DNA of 64,000 bases from Pseudomonadota bacterium (GCA_018242295.1 JAFECE010000005.1:124001-188000); one strand, 5' to 3'; counted from the first letter of the stretch, positions 43,065 to 50,874 are shown. Notes: generated by a model from the sequence alone, not told the origin. Made by a program: numbers and translations.

Positions 43065-43280
43065 ATGGCTCAGAAACCTCACGAACATCACCAAAAAGCC
43101 GCCGAGCATCACGAGCAGGCCGCTCAGCACCACAAGGAAGCTGCCAAGCACCATCAGGCAGGCCAGCACGAAAAAGCCGCTCATCATGCCCATTTGGCAG
43201 AGGCGCATCATATCCACGCAACAGAACATCACGAAGAGGCGGCAAAAGCTCATCTCGCGATGCACGGCACTAAGCATTGA
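43065..43280 (+). CDS. small His/Ala-rich helical protein
   Basis: A 71-residue, signal-less protein in which histidine makes up about a quarter of the residues, arranged in heptad-like units (AEHHEQAAQHHKEAAKHHQ). It is predicted to be one long amphipathic helix. Related His/Ala-rich small proteins are common on proteobacterial chromosomes and plasmids and are usually seen as metal-binding or stress-related without direct proof. GAAGG precedes the ATG. No neighbour supports a specific role. Confidence 0.65.
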   Translation: MAQKPHEHHQKAAEHHEQAAQHHKEAAKHHQAGQHEKAAHHAHLAEAHHIHATEHHEEAAKAHLAMHGTKH

Positions 43281-43572
43281 TCGTTACATGCGTCCGTCGC
43301 AATGCGTGTGATTCAGATCTCGGTCGCGGGAGTGTGCGCGGCAACGCCCGACACTGCTGGTTCATATCAACCAGAAGCCTCGATCCAAATATTCGGATTG
43401 GGACCAGACTTCGAATGGCGCTTCTGCGCCTCTCGCGATCCCTCTCGTCGTAGCAGCCAGGTTTAAGCATAAGGTCGCACGCGGCCAGATGCCGGCGGTG
43501 TCGCGAGGAATGGAACGCAGAAAATCGCGCGGCAAACCTGGATGCGTCGCGTGATCTTTGATAGAAGCGCGT

Positions 43573-43932
43573 ATGTCCTTCTCGTCGCTGCTACGCATTC
43601 TGATCTGGGCGTGCTTTGCTCTCACGGCGAGCCAGGCTCCGAACGTCGCCGCAAGCTTTCCCGGCGTTGAGCCTCCGCATGTCTCGACTTGGGGGACGAA
43701 GGACGAGAATTTTGTCGCGCCTTCACGGCTCCAGATCGTCTCGAATTTTCAATCCGTCATCAAATCGGATGCTGGATCGAACGGTCATGATTCCGCAAAC
43801 GCGACCGGCGGCCATGCCGCTGAGCTAGAGCTTCCCAGTGAATTTTCGACGTGGGTTCGGCACGCTTATGGGCCGGGCTCGTATCATCTCGCTCAATCGT
43901 CGAATGATCCGCGCGCGCCGCCTTTCGGCTGA
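43573..43932 (+). CDS. putative exported protein of unknown function
   Basis: A 119-residue open frame with a hydrophobic N-terminal segment (LLRILIWACFALTASQAPNVA) followed by a soluble Ser/Asn/His-containing part (VSTWGTKDENFVAPSRLQIV, SNGHDSANATGG). No cysteine pairs and no motif. The ATG at 43573 is inside a frame that opens at 43558. Weak ribosome site; no family recognised. Confidence 0.4.
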   Translation: MSFSSLLRILIWACFALTASQAPNVAASFPGVEPPHVSTWGTKDENFVAPSRLQIVSNFQSVIKSDAGSNGHDSANATGGHAAELELPSEFSTWVRHAYGPGSYHLAQSSNDPRAPPFG

Positions 43933-44026
43933 GCCACCCAACTCATCATCAATTCTAACGCCGCAAACGCATCAAGCTTCGTCTCCGGGCGAGGCTTAGC
44001 TGTGGCATGCAACAATGGAAATTCAT

Positions 44027-44188
44027 ATGGAAGACATCGACCAGACTTTAGCCGCTTCGCATTCGCCGGTTTCAAAGCGCGAAAAGGAGCTCGAAGAAAA
44101 GCTCGGCGCCCGGCTGCTTTTAATTTGGCTGCTGGGAATGATCGCAAGCGTTGAATTGCTCGTGATCGTGCACGTTCTTAGACACTAG
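44027..44188 (+). CDS. small single-helix membrane protein
   Basis: A 53-residue product (MEDIDQTLAASHSPVSKREK, then ELEEKLGARLLLIWLLGMIA and a final hydrophobic run LLVIVHVLRH). A charged cytoplasmic segment precedes one helix. GGA lies nine bases before the ATG; an in-frame ATG at 44015 would add four residues. An 11-base hairpin follows nine bases after the stop, which supports a real transcription unit. No family recognised. Confidence 0.45.
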   Translation: MEDIDQTLAASHSPVSKREKELEEKLGARLLLIWLLGMIASVELLVIVHVLRH

Positions 44189-44196
44189 AACGATGG

Positions 44197-44226
44197 ACCG
44201 CAGCCGGATCAGATGCCGGCTGCGGT
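44197..44226 (+). terminator. hairpin terminator
   Basis: Perfect 11-base arms ACCGCAGCCGG (44197-44207) and CCGGCTGCGGT (44216-44226) with an eight-base loop, followed by TTTCCATT. It lies nine bases downstream of the small membrane protein gene. Confidence 0.7.
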
Positions 44227-44443
44227 TTCCATTATGAACGACCGAGTCTTCGCAAAAGTCTCAATGTGAATGAATGCCATTTCGCAGACGCTGCAAAATA
44301 TTTCCCCGCAATTCACGAGAGTTTCTCTCGAACCCAAGAGCAAGCGGCGATAAGCTCGACGCACAGGGATTGTCCAAGCCGCGCTAACGTGCCGTGTCGA
44401 CAAGCGCCGCATTGGGCACCTCGATTTTCGGGGGCACTCGATA

Positions 44444-45814
44444 TTGCGGACCATCACTTCCTCGATCGCTTTCGCGATTCCCAGCGTCTTGATCTATCTC
44501 GTTGTGCATCTGGCATTTTGGCCGGCGCAGATGTCGCCGGACTCTTTAGATCAATGGCAGCAACTGCTGACTTGGGACTTTGACGATACGCATCCCGTCA
44601 GTGGCACTTTGTTGAATTGGATGTTTTATCGCATTGTACCCAGTCCGGCCTTCGTGGTCTTCGCGCACTACGCGCTCTTCGCCCTGGCGACCGGCTACTT
44701 CCTGACAGAGTTGCGCCGCTGGGGCGTGGCTCTCTCGATCCTGATGGCGGCCGCCGTCCTGTTTCCGCTGTTCCCACCGAACTTCCTCACGGTCACCACA
44801 CTGTGGAAAGACGTGCCCTTTGCAACGGCGCTCATCGCCTTAACCGCTCTCTGTATCCGGGGCGCGCGCTTCAGTTTCATTCTGCCGGTGTCGGTGTGGG
44901 TGGCCATGGGGGCTGCCGGGATCGCCCTCGTCCTGCTTCGCCACAACGGTGTCATCGTAGCGGCCGGTGTCTTCCTGATCCTCTGCGCCGTGCGGCCCGC
45001 GCGCGCGCCTGCCGCCACGCTCGCCGCCATCCAAATCGTGGCGTTCGTCCTGTCGAAGACGCTGCTCCTCACAGGCCTCTCCGCAGCGCCGCAATCCGCT
45101 CAACTGCGCAGCATCATCGCGCTGCCCATGCTCGCGGCGATGGTTCGCTCCGACGTGCATTTATCGCCTCAGCAGGAACAGACCATCCTCGCCATCGCCC
45201 CCGTCGAGGCGTGGAAGTCTATACCTTGCGGGAATGTCGTTCCGTTCTATTTTGACGATCCTCGCGTTTCGCACGCCAGCATCGAACCGAATAAAGTCTT
45301 CTCGACCGCAGGCTCACTAGCCATTCAGCATCCAATCATTGCCTGGCAGCAAGAGCTGTGCATGACGGAGCTGTTCTGGCGGCCCTGGGCGCGGTCGCAC
45401 GAGCAGGTCGCGGACACTCCGCTTGAAATCACGCAGAACGCACTTGCGGCGCAACTCAAGCTGATCACACAATCGAAAATTCCAGGCCTCGCCAATTGGC
45501 TGCGCTGGTTTCACGGGCGATATTTCAACGGCAAGGGTCCATTCAACCGGCCGGCCCTTTATCTACTCGTTGGGCTGATCTCGACGGTCAGGCTGATGAT
45601 CGTTGCCGACCGACTTTTATGGGTGGCTTGGCTGCCAGCCGGATTGAACTGCGCGAGCTTGGTGCTTCTCATCCAATCCCAGGAATACCGCTTCGTCTGG
45701 CCTTCGGTCGCGGCTTCGTTGCTGATCATCATTTTTGCCGCCGGCATCGAGGCCAGCCGCCGCCAATCGACGGCAACACCTCATGACGCTCGGGTCATCG
45801 CTTCGGACACGTGA
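44444..45814 (+). CDS. multi-helix GT-C-like membrane protein
   Basis: A 456-residue integral membrane protein with about nine hydrophobic helices. Near the N-terminus AQMSPDSLDQWQQ is followed by DDTHPVSGTLLNWMFYRI, and the second loop has TTLWKDVPFATALIAL; this acidic-Ser-Asp loop plus the WKD-x-PFA motif resembles the DUF6020-like GT-C membrane glycosyltransferase family, which uses polyprenyl-linked sugars. A periplasmic domain lies around residues 225-345. The start is a TTG at 44444 after a GGGGG stretch. The acceptor is unknown. Confidence 0.6.
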   Translation: MRTITSSIAFAIPSVLIYLVVHLAFWPAQMSPDSLDQWQQLLTWDFDDTHPVSGTLLNWMFYRIVPSPAFVVFAHYALFALATGYFLTELRRWGVALSILMAAAVLFPLFPPNFLTVTTLWKDVPFATALIALTALCIRGARFSFILPVSVWVAMGAAGIALVLLRHNGVIVAAGVFLILCAVRPARAPAATLAAIQIVAFVLSKTLLLTGLSAAPQSAQLRSIIALPMLAAMVRSDVHLSPQQEQTILAIAPVEAWKSIPCGNVVPFYFDDPRVSHASIEPNKVFSTAGSLAIQHPIIAWQQELCMTELFWRPWARSHEQVADTPLEITQNALAAQLKLITQSKIPGLANWLRWFHGRYFNGKGPFNRPALYLLVGLISTVRLMIVADRLLWVAWLPAGLNCASLVLLIQSQEYRFVWPSVAASLLIIIFAAGIEASRRQSTATPHDARVIASDT

Positions 45815-45839
45815 CGGAAAGTGGTTCGCACTCTCGCAA

Positions 45840-46148
45840 TCAGCCCGCGTCTCCGCCGCCGTCGGCAAAACTCGGCTGAGCACCCTCCGGCGCCTTCTTC
45901 CGCGGGTCGACGATCACTCGCCGTCCATCGGATTTCGGCCCCTTGAAGTAGTCGTGCATGGCCTCGAGGAAAAGCGGTTTCAGCCCCTCACCCCCCGCAT
46001 CGATTATACCCTTCATGGCATCGCGCATCCGCCGTTCCCACGTATTGTGGATGTGCTTGGCGATGCCATCCAGAGCCTCGGACTTCGGATAAACCTCGAA
46101 GTACTCGGTGATCTGATTGGCCATTTGAATGAGATGGGCTCTTTCCAT
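45840..46148 (-). CDS. fdsD: NAD-dependent formate dehydrogenase delta subunit (orphan)
   Basis: A 102-residue protein matching FdsD, the small delta subunit of molybdenum NAD-dependent formate dehydrogenases: LIQMANQITEYFEVYP, GIAKHIHNTWERRMRDAM and GGEGLKPLFLEAMHDYF are the family's three helices. FdsD is usually encoded with fdsGBA (and fdsC) in methylotrophs and autotrophs; none of those is in the window. The C-terminal 30 residues (RVIVDPRKKAPEG...) exceed the usual length. GAGGG precedes the ATG and a consensus stress promoter (46183-46208) lies 34 bases upstream. Confidence 0.75.
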   Translation of the reverse strand: MERAHLIQMANQITEYFEVYPKSEALDGIAKHIHNTWERRMRDAMKGIIDAGGEGLKPLFLEAMHDYFKGPKSDGRRVIVDPRKKAPEGAQPSFADGGGDAG

Positions 46149-46182
46149 GAAGCACCCTCGTTCTCTAGAACATCAACCGTTG

Positions 46183-46208
46183 AACGCCGCTGTAATGGAC
46201 CTAGTTCC
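46183..46208 (-). promoter_or_regulatory. EcfG-type general stress promoter
   Basis: On the minus strand: GGAAC (46208-46204), 17 bases, CGTT (46186-46183). Full consensus, 34 bases before the fdsD start at 46148. Confidence 0.75.
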
Positions 46209-46661
46209 AAAGTTTGCATCCAAAGACCACGACCTGCAATCGACAAAAGTTGCTGTCTGATCGATTTCTGAAGCCGCATTTGTGCGTCGCGCTTGGTTCG
46301 TGCTAGCGGCTGCAAGTTCCTTTTGCTTTTGAGTTGCGAGTTCTGACTCAATCGCCATGATCCTTATTTCGCGCGCGGCGCTGCCCGCCCATTCGGCGAG
46401 CGGCGAATGCTCCACGCACCGAAAAAATAGAGGACGTTAAATTTTTTACTGATGAACTTGCCGACGCGACGCCACTTCGCATCGTGCCTAACGCCGCATT
46501 GAATTGGCGCGCCCAGGCGCTGGCACCGCCGTATCGATAATTGCGGCGACCGCTATTGCGCTCGCGTCACTCATCTTCTCTTACTTCACAGACTTCACAG
46601 ACGTAATTGATGTCCGCGAGAGTGACGGTGGGAGAGGGAGTACGCAAATTTGGCGCCCCGC
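46209..46661. other. intergenic stretch, no gene supported
   Basis: Open frames on the minus strand (46173-46415) and plus strand (46504-46755; a TTG start followed by a hydrophobic run) overlap other features and lack ribosome sites. The hydrophobic run AAATAIALASL-type sequence is suggestive but too poorly supported to call. Confidence 0.25.
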
Positions 46662-46928
46662 TCAGTGCGGCTTGATCTCTCCTTCGAAGCGCAACAACAC
46701 TGCGGCAAGTTCATTCCGAATACGAGGTGGCACATCCTCCACCGTCGTCAAATAGCGGATCTCATCCAGCAATTCGGCGATTCCTGCGGCATCCATCGCT
46801 GCTCTCGCTTCGCGCCGATAATATTGCCAGACCGGCTTGCCTTCAATGATCGTGTCGGTCGTTTTGCCGTTTACCTGGCAAAGAGCACGGCAAATTCGTT
46901 CCAGAACTGGAGATTCGTTTTGGGTCAT
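46662..46928 (-). CDS. small cytoplasmic protein of unknown function
   Basis: An 88-residue protein with a helical, charged sequence (SPVLERICRALCQVNGKTTD, REARAAMDAAGIAELLDEIRYL, PRIRNELAAVLLRFEGEI). GGGAGG lies nine bases before the ATG, strong support for translation. Short proteins of this look occur in accessory regions and phage-like islands. No family recognised. Confidence 0.55.
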   Translation of the reverse strand: MTQNESPVLERICRALCQVNGKTTDTIIEGKPVWQYYRREARAAMDAAGIAELLDEIRYLTTVEDVPPRIRNELAAVLLRFEGEIKPH

Positions 46929-47180
46929 GACCGGAACCTCCCAGGCACACGACGTATCAAATGATCATTGTGCTTCCCAACGCACATTTAAACTCTTACA
47001 TGTTCGTAGAGAAGCTAAATTCTTCCGAGCTGCCCAACACCTCATCCACGCTGGGCGGTGAGGATTTGCGCCACGGGATCCAATCCTGCGAGATAGCCGT
47101 TGATGAGGATGACGGGCGGCGGGTCGACCATCTAATCTCTGCGCTACTCAATTGGCTTTGCGGAACGATCGGGTGCAGAA

Positions 47181-47423
47181 ATGTCCTACATTCAGAGAAC
47201 GAACACGACGTGCCGTACGTGCAGCGGGACGGGTTTCGTCTTTCGCGGCCGCACACTACGGCATGAAATCGTCAGCAGGCGGGACGGCATCACTAAGAGG
47301 GAAACCACTACATCGCGCCTGCGGGACCTTTGCCCCGAATGCCTCGGCTCCGGCGTAACCCTTCCGCGTGAAGTCCAACGCACGCCGTGGGAGCTTGCGT
47401 TTCAGATCGTCGGCTCCAAGTGA
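47181..47423 (+). CDS. small zinc-finger protein (DnaJ-like CxxCxGxG repeats)
   Basis: An 80-residue protein with two CxxCxGxG units, CRTCSGTG (Cys11, Cys14) and CPECLGSG (Cys51, Cys54), which together could bind one zinc ion as in the cysteine-rich domain of DnaJ, without a J-domain. The spacer is Arg/Thr-rich. Such single-zinc proteins are common in accessory DNA and have no assigned role. The ATG at 47181 has no strong ribosome site. Confidence 0.5.
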   Translation: MSYIQRTNTTCRTCSGTGFVFRGRTLRHEIVSRRDGITKRETTTSRLRDLCPECLGSGVTLPREVQRTPWELAFQIVGSK

Positions 47424-47474
47424 AGACCGCGCGACAGTCAAAGCAATCGCAGTGTTGGAGAATTTTGCGCCTAG

Positions 47475-47888
47475 ACTGAATGTTCTCATGGACCTCAATT
47501 CACAGCCAAACCTGCTCACCCGGCCGATGAAATCGCTGTTCATGAGCATGAGTATGAGTATGAGTATGAAGACAAGTCATCGACGGCGGCTGGTGCGGAG
47601 ACCGATGGCGACCATGAAAAAGACGACGGCAAGCTCGCAATGGCTGCAGAGCAGATTGAGCGATCTAAAATCGCTGTTAAAGCCGCCGAAGCTGTTGTCC
47701 CCGTAAATATAGGGCACCGCCCTCCGCGATACCCAAACCCTTCGATCAACCCCAATTTCAACAATCCTCAATTTTTCCGACCACACATTCTCCATGATGT
47801 CCGCAACTCTCAGACGCACTTTGCTCTGGTCCGTAAATGCGAAGCCTACTGTCGAACTCAAAGCGGGCGTCCTTGCGCAGCGTCATGA
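47475..47888 (+). pseudogene. start-less open frame with a hexanucleotide repeat, possible gene remnant
   Basis: The frame is open for 138 codons after a TAG at 47472 and has protein-like composition: an acidic stretch (HEHEYEYEYEDKSSTAAG), then AAEQIERSKIAVKAAEAVVP and NIGHRPPRYPNPSINP, ending CRTQSGRPCAAS. There is no ATG, GTG or TTG before 47640. The repeat CATGAG-CATGAG-TATGAG-TATGAG-TATGAA (47541-47570) encodes the HEHEYEYE run. It may be a decayed gene, a frame-shifted gene whose start is in another frame (ATG 47489), or a gene starting at 47640. Confidence 0.3.
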
Positions 47889-48163
47889 GGCGCCAGAGAG
47901 CGAGCAGAAAAAAGCAGCGGTTCGGAACGGACATCTGCCCACCTTCAAGCGATCAATGTTTATCGTCACGATTAGGCAGGGGCACATGAACCAATCCTGT
48001 GGTGGCTGAATATGCCGCATCGGCGAGGTTCAGGATTTCGGCGCAGGCTTTCGCCGTTCAGCACTATGGCTACGAGCGGAGCTCGGAGGGTATTGTCAGC
48101 AACCGCTACCGATTCACAGTCATCATGGAGAGGAGCGTGCTGCCGATATTAGGAAATGAACGC
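47889..48163. other. leader region upstream of the Crp/Fnr gene
   Basis: No independent gene is supported. In-frame upstream starts for the regulator exist at 47999 and 48125, but neither has a ribosome site. The promoter of the regulator is expected here; no TTGAT-N4-ATCAA Fnr-type site was recognised. Confidence 0.25.
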
Positions 48164-48823
48164 ATGGCAAAAAATTGGATCGAACATTTTCCAGGACTCG
48201 ACCGGTTGCCATCCGAGCTACGCGGTCAGCTGATCAAGGACAGCTCCGTCATTGCCCTTGCAGCCGGCAGCAGGATCTACGGTCCGGGCCAGGCTCCGCG
48301 CCACTATTTGCTCATGCTTGACGGCACTGTTCGTGTGCAGCAGGTTTCTGAGAGCGGCCGCGAAATTGTCCTTTACCGCGTCACGTCGGGCGAAAGCTGT
48401 GTGCTGACGACAGCGTGCCTGATGGGCTACGAAGATTATCTTGCAGAGGCTGTGGCGGAGACCGACATTCACGCAGTCGCGATACCTCGCAAGAGTTTCG
48501 ACGAGCTGATTGCAGGATCTGCCGATTTTCGCCGGTTCGTCTTCACGGCGTTCAGTACGCGGGTCACCAATTTGTTTCGGATCATTGACGAGCTCGCCTT
48601 TGCTCGCATGGATATTCGATTGGCGGGTAAGTTGCTGGAGCTATCTCGCGGGAGCCGCGAGATAGCTGTAACACAGCAACAACTGGCTGCGGAACTGGGG
48701 AGTGCCCGCGAAGTGGTTGGCCGCATTCTTTCCAAATTTCAGCAGCGCGGTTTCATAGCTTTGACACGCGGCAGCATAACGCTTCTCGATCGCAGCCAAC
48801 TTGAGGCCTTGCAGGCTTCTTAG
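48164..48823 (+). CDS. Crp/Fnr family transcriptional regulator
   Basis: A 219-residue regulator: an N-terminal cyclic-nucleotide-binding-like beta-roll (ALAAGSRIYGPGQAPRHYLLM, GTVRVQQVSESGREIVLYRV), a dimer helix and a C-terminal winged helix-turn-helix (TQQQLAAELGSAREVVGRIL). GESCVLTTACLMGYED keeps two cysteines but not the four-cysteine iron-sulfur set of Fnr. The ATG at 48164 has AGGAAA ten bases upstream. The DUF2892 gene follows 117 bases downstream; Crp/Fnr-DUF2892 pairs are common and linked to sulfur or redox stress, so this regulator probably controls it. Confidence 0.85.
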   Translation: MAKNWIEHFPGLDRLPSELRGQLIKDSSVIALAAGSRIYGPGQAPRHYLLMLDGTVRVQQVSESGREIVLYRVTSGESCVLTTACLMGYEDYLAEAVAETDIHAVAIPRKSFDELIAGSADFRRFVFTAFSTRVTNLFRIIDELAFARMDIRLAGKLLELSRGSREIAVTQQQLAAELGSAREVVGRILSKFQQRGFIALTRGSITLLDRSQLEALQAS

Positions 48824-48940
48824 TTCTAATTTTCCGTCGACCGGGCCGACAACGTGACCCGAAGGTCTTAGAGACTTTGTCGCATACGGCGCCTGCCGTG
48901 CCTGTCTAGGCTTCATCATCGCTAATCGATGGAGGGTCCG

Positions 48941-49147
48941 ATGACCTGTAATATCGGCAGGGTAGAGCGCGTTTTACGGGCACTGGTGGGTGCTGGCCTG
49001 ATCAGTCTCGTCTTCGTGGGACCGCATTCCGCCTGGGGCTGGATCGGCCTCGTTCCGCTGGCAACCGCGGTACTGGGTTGGTGTCCTCCTTACGCGCTTC
49101 TCGGCATCAGTACATGCCGGAACGGCACCAAAAATGGTGGTGCTTGA
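48941..49147 (+). CDS. DUF2892 family membrane protein
   Basis: A 68-residue membrane protein of the DUF2892 (YgaP-like membrane module) family: MTCNIGRVERVLRALVGAGL begins the first helix, followed by GPHSAWGWIGLVPLATAVLG, and the signature WCPPYALLGISTC with conserved cysteines. In other bacteria this module accompanies rhodanese and sulfide-stress proteins. GGAGGG lies just before the ATG. Its stop overlaps the next start as TTGA (49144-49147). Confidence 0.85.
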   Translation: MTCNIGRVERVLRALVGAGLISLVFVGPHSAWGWIGLVPLATAVLGWCPPYALLGISTCRNGTKNGGA

Positions 49148-49296
49148 CGCGCCTTTTCCTGCTGCCCGGCGACGTGATCTGCAATGCGGTCGGCCTCGTT
49201 GGCAACAGCGATCACCGCCAGGTCCTGCATTGCTTTTTGAAGATGCTGATCTGGGGCGCTGTGCCAGTCGGCATTGCGGAGAAGATCGACATATAA
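49144..49296 (+). CDS. microprotein translationally coupled to the DUF2892 gene
   Basis: A 50-residue product starting at a TTG (49144-49146) that overlaps the DUF2892 stop as TTGA. The sequence LTRLFLLPGDVICNAVGLVG then NSDHRQVLHCFLKMLIWGAV has an N-terminal LPGD-V-C-x-x-GL pattern and a C-terminal hydrophobic helix, resembling short LPGD-type membrane proteins of Hyphomicrobiales. It is too short for usual gene-finding cut-offs. A GTG one base earlier in another frame is not open. Confidence 0.5.
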   Translation: MTRLFLLPGDVICNAVGLVGNSDHRQVLHCFLKMLIWGAVPVGIAEKIDI

Positions 49297-49344
49297 CGCG
49301 ATACCTCAGTAAGCAGACGCGGTCGGCGACGGCTTCCGCCTCGC

Positions 49345-49850
49345 CGATCTTGCGTTTGTGGATGGCAGGGTGCACCACGCACATGGTCCATGCCATTGCC
49401 ATCGAGCCATTCAGCAAGTTCTGCCGAGACGTAGCTCGATCCGTTATCGCTCAGCAATCGTGGTTTGTGCACGACACGGGCGCTATCGCAGCCCGACGCG
49501 ACCAGCGCCAGCTGCAGCGTGTCCGTGACGTCATCAGCACGCATGGTCGTGCAGAGCTTCCAGGCGACGATGTAGCGCGAGAAGTCATCAAGGATCGTGC
49601 TGGGGTAAAACCAGCCCCAACCGATGGATGACCTTGAGGTATGTGAAATCGGTCTGCCACAGCTGGTTCGGAGCCGTGGTCTTGTCTTTGAACTCGTCGG
49701 CCGCCTTGATCACGATGAACGCCGGGCTGGTGATCAGGTCGTGCACCTTGAGCAGGCGATACACCGATGCTTCAGACACATAGTATTTGCTCGTATCGGT
49801 GAACTTTGCTGCAAGTTCGCGCAGGCGCATCTCCGGACAATGTATCGAGA
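49345..49850 (-). pseudogene. IS3-family transposase (OrfB) remnant
   Basis: Reading from 49850 leftward, EMRLRELAAKFTDTSKYYVS, EASVYRLLKVHDLITSPAF and APNQLWQTDFTYLKVI are typical of the IS3 OrfB DDE domain (the first Asp in TDF). At about 49619-49628 a four-base duplication (CATC) shifts the frame; in the new frame GWGWFYPSTILDDFSRYIVA, LLSDNGSSYVSAELAEWL (second Asp) and MDHVRGAPCHPQTQ continue. The Glu-containing KIERWH block is lost near 49345. No terminal inverted repeats or OrfA were found, so this is a dead fragment. Confidence 0.8.
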
Positions 49851-49974
49851 TAGGTGCGATTCGCTTCGTTGGCAAAGCGCTGTGGTCGCGAGAGCGTGGA
49901 CAATAAAACGACGCACGCCAGCGGTTCGCAGCATCCCGGGTACGATCGAGCCAAACACGATTGGAGCGATTCAG

Positions 49975-50124
49975 ATGAAGTCATCTTTGGAAAAGAGAAC
50001 CGCCGAGGAAATTTTAAAAGATCTCGCTCGAGTACTGGCGAAAATGGCGGCGCGAGAAGATCACGAGCGAGAGGTACAATTCAAAAAAGCGGACGCTGGT
50101 GTTGAAGGCGGTTCTCAGCGCTGA
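49975..50124 (+). CDS. putative small charged protein
   Basis: A 49-residue open frame (MKSSLEKRTAEEILKDLARV, then LAKMAAREDHEREVQFKK) with GGAG nine bases before the ATG. It is highly charged and predicted helical, with no family recognised. It lies between the transposase remnant and tRNA-fMet; a weak dyad (TGAACC/GGTTCA, 50122-50140) follows the stop. Confidence 0.35.
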   Translation: MKSSLEKRTAEEILKDLARVLAKMAAREDHEREVQFKKADAGVEGGSQR

Positions 50125-50209
50125 ACCTTCCGTTGGTTCAAATCACTCGACCTTCATGCAAGCTCTTCGTTGCAATTAACAAATCAATTGATGCTTTTTT
50201 CATTTTTTT

Positions 50210-50286
<77 letters not shown>

Positions 50287-50526
50287 TCACCAAAACGCGC
50301 GGCCCGGTACGGCTTGCGCGTCCTTCAGGATAAACAAGGCCGCTCGTTTCGGAGCGGCCTGAGCGCGCCGTATAGCACAAAAATTTCGTCTGGAAACCCC
50401 TATCTTTGGATTTCTCCGGGAAGCCAACAGAGATGCCGAGAATCGGGGCTCTACGAGGCCCTTCCAATCACGCAACCCAGCCATCCCTCGCAGACGCCGC
50501 CACCCGTGAACTTGCGATAATGAGGC

Positions 50527-50874
50527 CTAGCGCGAGAGCGCCGCGATGTTCAAACCGGTCTGGTCTAGAGACATCGAGACAAGATAGCGCGGGGTTACAT
50601 CCCGACTGTAGGCCGTCGTTCGACTGTAGACGGGAGTGGGGAGGTTGCGAATTTTTTGCACGCGCGGTCGAGAATGCGCCACGGCCTTCTTGACATGGAC
50701 GGGCTTGACGATCGCCCGACCCAGATGTCCGCCAAGGCTCATGTATCCACTCGGCAAATTCGTGCTGACCGCCAACGAAGCTTCGCTGAGGTCTTGAGCG
50801 AAGCTCGTGCCGGGGCCTGAGACCATTGCCATGGGCAATATGACGGCTACCGCCACCGATTTTAAAAACGCCAT
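50527..50874 (-). CDS. small exported basic protein
   Basis: A 115-residue protein starting at ATG 50874 with a signal peptide (FLKSVAVAVILPMAMVSGPG, cleavage near TSFAQ). The mature region has a basic, His/Val/Arg-containing stretch (GRAIVKPVHVKKAVAHSRP) and ends with SLDQTGLNIAALSR. The longer frame to 50937 has no extra support. No family recognised. Confidence 0.5.
   Translation of the reverse strand: MAFLKSVAVAVILPMAMVSGPGTSFAQDLSEASLAVSTNLPSGYMSLGGHLGRAIVKPVHVKKAVAHSRPRVQKIRNLPTPVYSRTTAYSRDVTPRYLVSMSLDQTGLNIAALSR

Noticed and set aside
46504..46755. Short plus-strand frame with a hydrophobic segment
   Set aside because: TTG start without a ribosome site; the last third overlaps a better supported minus-strand gene.
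47577..47861. 94-codon minus-strand frame opposite the repeat-bearing frame
   Set aside because: No ribosome site or family match; plus-strand reading looks more protein-like.
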